Origin: an uncultured Bacilli bacterium | GTDB taxonomy: Bacteria > Bacillota_I > Bacilli_A > RF39 > UBA660 | DNA: 14,766 nucleotides | Assembly (NCBI GenBank): GCA_947587565.1 | Contig: CANPYA010000019.1 | Location: 1 to 14,766, forward strand | Direction: 5' to 3' | Shown here: positions 13,058-14,766 of the stretch, in pieces | Layout of the letters: every line of letters starts with the position of its first letter | Numbering within the stretch: the first letter of the stretch is position 1 | Made by a program: the position numbers and the translations under genes | Notes under the pieces: model-generated | Database searches by the model: none | What the model saw: the letters and a program-made list of their open reading frames with translations, nothing else | Told to the model about the DNA's origin: nothing

Positions 13058-14443
13058 TTAATTGTTAGGATTTTTTTCTTTCAATTCATTATATCTTTGT
13101 TTAAGGCGGATATATGCAGTTTTGCGCATTTGCTCTGCTTTGGAAGATTTAACATACTCAAGACTTTGTATAAACTGATCATACAAAAATTCTGATTCAG
13201 AAGGTTTATTTTTTCGTTCACGTGGTTTTAACGCTTCATATAACTCAGTATAAGTAATAATTTGATATTCTTTTCCATACTCATGTTTCTTTAGTTCATT
13301 CTCATTTATAGGATTATAGTCAGGTTTAAGTATATAGAAATGTTTTTCCTTTATATTGTTGGATTCATTTTTACAGTATTCCATAATAAATTTATAATAT
13401 TTGCTTAGTTGAGAGAAAATTTCATCACTTGAGTCTTTGGCTTTTGTTCTTTTTTTATCATTTTTGTTGTATGAACAAATACTAGAGTTTATTTTATTTT
13501 CAATTACTATAATATCTTTTTCACTCTCTATTAAAAGATCAATGTTATTAAATTCTCTGAGTATTTTAAAATTTAATTTATTTGTCCATGTAATTTTTTT
13601 AGTATCTTTATTTTTTTTGCTGTTCAAGAGATTAATAAATTTTTTTAATGTTTCTTTCTTTCTACTTAAAAAGTAAGCAATTTGATTTGACATCGAATCT
13701 TCAAGTTTAGTTCTATCACATAAAACTGCAAAGCATTGTTCATCATTAATATCTTCAATATTAATCGTATTATTTTTACTTTCTAAATACTTTTTTGGCT
13801 CCACTAGTTGATCTAGTACATCCAAGTCATTTTTTCTTGAATAGCATAAATTTCTACATCCAGAAAGATTACTTTTAATATTAACAATAAAGATGTCATT
13901 TATATCATTTTTTTGACGAACATTTTGAATTTTTATATTTTTTTCATCAGCATTTTCTTTAAATAAAATGCGAGTATTTTTTTTAGGTTCTAGGAGTTCT
14001 TCAGCAAAAAAACTGCATAAATGGGCCTTAGAATCGTCAAAAATATCTCCGATGGAAAGTCCTTCAAATTTTATATTTGCATTTTTGTAATTAGATCTTT
14101 CTTCTTCGGTATTACTTGTATTATAAAGTGTCTTTTTATTTACTTTTTTCCCATCTTTATTTTCTTCTAATATTTTTGAGATGGCAACTAATTCATAATA
14201 CTTTTCATTATCATATACTGTTTCCATAATATGTAAAACGTATTTTGTTTCATCAGCAGCTTTTTGACAACGCTTTCCGTATGGGTTTAGATATACTAAT
14301 CTTTTGTTACTAAATACACTATCATTATTATCTGTTTTTATAAAATTAATTAATTCATTGCCCAAATTATAAATTAAATATGATCCAGTAAATACTTTGT
14401 TAAAAGCATACTTATATTCTGGTTTTGATTTTTCTTCTTTCAT
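13058..14443 (-). CDS. PD-(D/E)XK nuclease-family protein, probable defence effector
   Basis: This 461-residue protein starts at 14443 with AAGGAGT (14447-14453) four bases upstream. The C-terminal part holds a PD-(D/E)XK core: NNIDLLIE with D302, then IIVIENKI with E315 and K317, then FSQLSKYYKFI with Q345, followed by HFYILKP and a strand IITYTEL. This D...ExK...QxxxY order matches the PDDEXK_4-like group often found near phage-defence genes, which would make it a metal-dependent DNA or RNA nuclease. Residues 1-240 match nothing I recognise; they include SGCRNLCYSRKND and several beta-rich stretches and may sense a trigger or bind a partner. There are no membrane segments. The gene is lysine- and asparagine-rich and especially AT-rich, points toward the toxin gene, and probably stands alone. 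Confidence 0.65.
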   Translation of the reverse strand: MKEEKSKPEYKYAFNKVFTGSYLIYNLGNELINFIKTDNNDSVFSNKRLVYLNPYGKRCQKAADETKYVLHIMETVYDNEKYYELVAISKILEENKDGKKVNKKTLYNTSNTEEERSNYKNANIKFEGLSIGDIFDDSKAHLCSFFAEELLEPKKNTRILFKENADEKNIKIQNVRQKNDINDIFIVNIKSNLSGCRNLCYSRKNDLDVLDQLVEPKKYLESKNNTINIEDINDEQCFAVLCDRTKLEDSMSNQIAYFLSRKKETLKKFINLLNSKKNKDTKKITWTNKLNFKILREFNNIDLLIESEKDIIVIENKINSSICSYNKNDKKRTKAKDSSDEIFSQLSKYYKFIMEYCKNESNNIKEKHFYILKPDYNPINENELKKHEYGKEYQIITYTELYEALKPRERKNKPSESEFLYDQFIQSLEYVKSSKAEQMRKTAYIRLKQRYNELKEKNPNN

Positions 14444-14446
14444 ACT

Positions 14447-14468
14447 ACTCCTTAAAAATATTATATCA
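14447..14468 (-). promoter_or_regulatory. Extended -10 and ribosome site of the nuclease gene
   Basis: On the minus strand, TG plus TATAAT (14468-14467 and 14465-14460) lie just upstream of AAGGAGT (14453-14447). The predicted RNA start is around 14453, leaving a leader of about ten bases. No good -35 was found. Confidence 0.55.
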
Positions 14469-14527
14469 TAAATTTTGTAATTAGCATTGATTTAGTTATT
14501 TAATTTATATTTCATTAAACTTAAAGA

Positions 14528-14539
14528 TGTGGCGCCACA
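14528..14539. other. 12-bp GC-rich perfect palindrome
   Basis: TGTGGCGCCACA is an exact palindrome in very AT-rich surroundings, about 85 bases upstream of the nuclease start. The plus strand around it reads LKDVAPQASLREKQR before two stops, so it may belong to a gene remnant rather than an operator. Confidence 0.4.
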
Positions 14540-14612
14540 AGCTTCCTTACGTGAAAAGCAAAGATAATAGTAAAATTTAAAGTATAAATTGTACAATATA
14601 TATAATCTTTGA

Positions 14613-14766
14613 TATGCAAATAATTGGAGGGTGTCACAAAAATTAACAACTGAATTTGGTAAAGATTTTTCTAAACGAAATTTAGAAAGAATCAGGATAA
14701 AATCATAAAATCGAAGAATTTGTTCTAGAAGCAAGTTCTTTTTTAATTTTGTCAGTATTTAAATAA
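14613..14766 (+). pseudogene. Decayed DUF1016/YhcG-like nuclease remnant
   Basis: Bases 14613-14708 read a 31-residue fragment containing KLTTEFGKDFSKRNLERIR, which matches the N-terminal helix motif of DUF1016 (YhcG) proteins ('LT-x-EFGKGFS-x-x-NL-x-x-MR-x-F'). It is bounded by stops at 14610-14612 and 14706-14708. A second frame from 14701 to the window end reads HKIEEFVLEASSFLIL, which resembles the 'EEFLLELGxGFAF' start of the C-terminal nuclease domain. The two are separated by a frame change and lack everything usually found between them, so this looks like an internally deleted, non-functional gene. The first match is good and the second is tentative. Confidence 0.5.

Noticed and set aside
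13437..13676. A plus-strand hydrophobic frame inside the nuclease gene
   Set aside because: A leucine/phenylalanine-rich antisense artefact of an AT-rich lysine/asparagine gene.
14492..14734. An 80-residue minus-strand frame at the right edge
   Set aside because: It is antisense to the DUF1016-like fragment, has a hydrophobic low-complexity translation, and has no ribosome site.

Overview
The window is AT-rich chromosomal DNA from a low-GC Gram-positive bacterium (Bacillota), read with the standard code: TGA ends pcrA, and tryptophans are TGG. The clues are a pcrA-ligA cluster, NAD-dependent ligase, PPDK-type pyruvate metabolism, strong AGGAGG-type ribosome sites and extended -10 promoters. 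A gut-associated Erysipelotrichia or RF39-like lineage would fit, but the sequence does not settle this.

Layout. (1) 1-509: the end of a gene entering from the left edge, probably an Rpn-family (PD-(D/E)XK) protein, followed by a one-base-overlapping small gene that duplicates its C-terminal tail. (2) 585-5568: a DNA-maintenance operon of pcrA helicase, a sugar-phosphate-type nucleotidyltransferase and ligA. (3) 5623-7422: a large membrane-anchored, cysteine-rich surface protein with Ig-like modules. (4) 7700-8284: an unrecognised cytoplasmic protein behind a near-consensus promoter and a tandem 12-bp repeat. (5) 8317-9228: a XerC/XerD-type tyrosine recombinase that appears to be expressed from a leaderless mRNA. 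(6) 9301-11924: ppdK, broken by an internal deletion of about 19 nt that shifts the frame and removes ATP-site residues.

(7) 11962-14766 is an accessory, defence-like segment and the most interesting part. It opens with a type III toxin-antitoxin module of the CptIN/ToxIN kind: a strong promoter, two full 49-nt antitoxin RNA repeats (plus the start of a third) that each fold as an H-type pseudoknot with compensatory changes between copies, a leaky terminator, and a ToxN/CptN-like endoribonuclease gene. It is followed by a region of terminators and small-gene debris, a minus-strand PD-(D/E)XK nuclease with a large unidentified N-terminal region, and decayed DUF1016/YhcG-like nuclease sequence at the right edge.

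The housekeeping genes (pcrA, ligA, xer, ppdK) are flanked on both sides by nuclease or toxin-antitoxin material. The left-edge Rpn-like tail pair may be a gene-within-gene antitoxin arrangement, and the right end is a probable anti-phage island. No tRNA, rRNA, CRISPR array or intact insertion sequence was seen.
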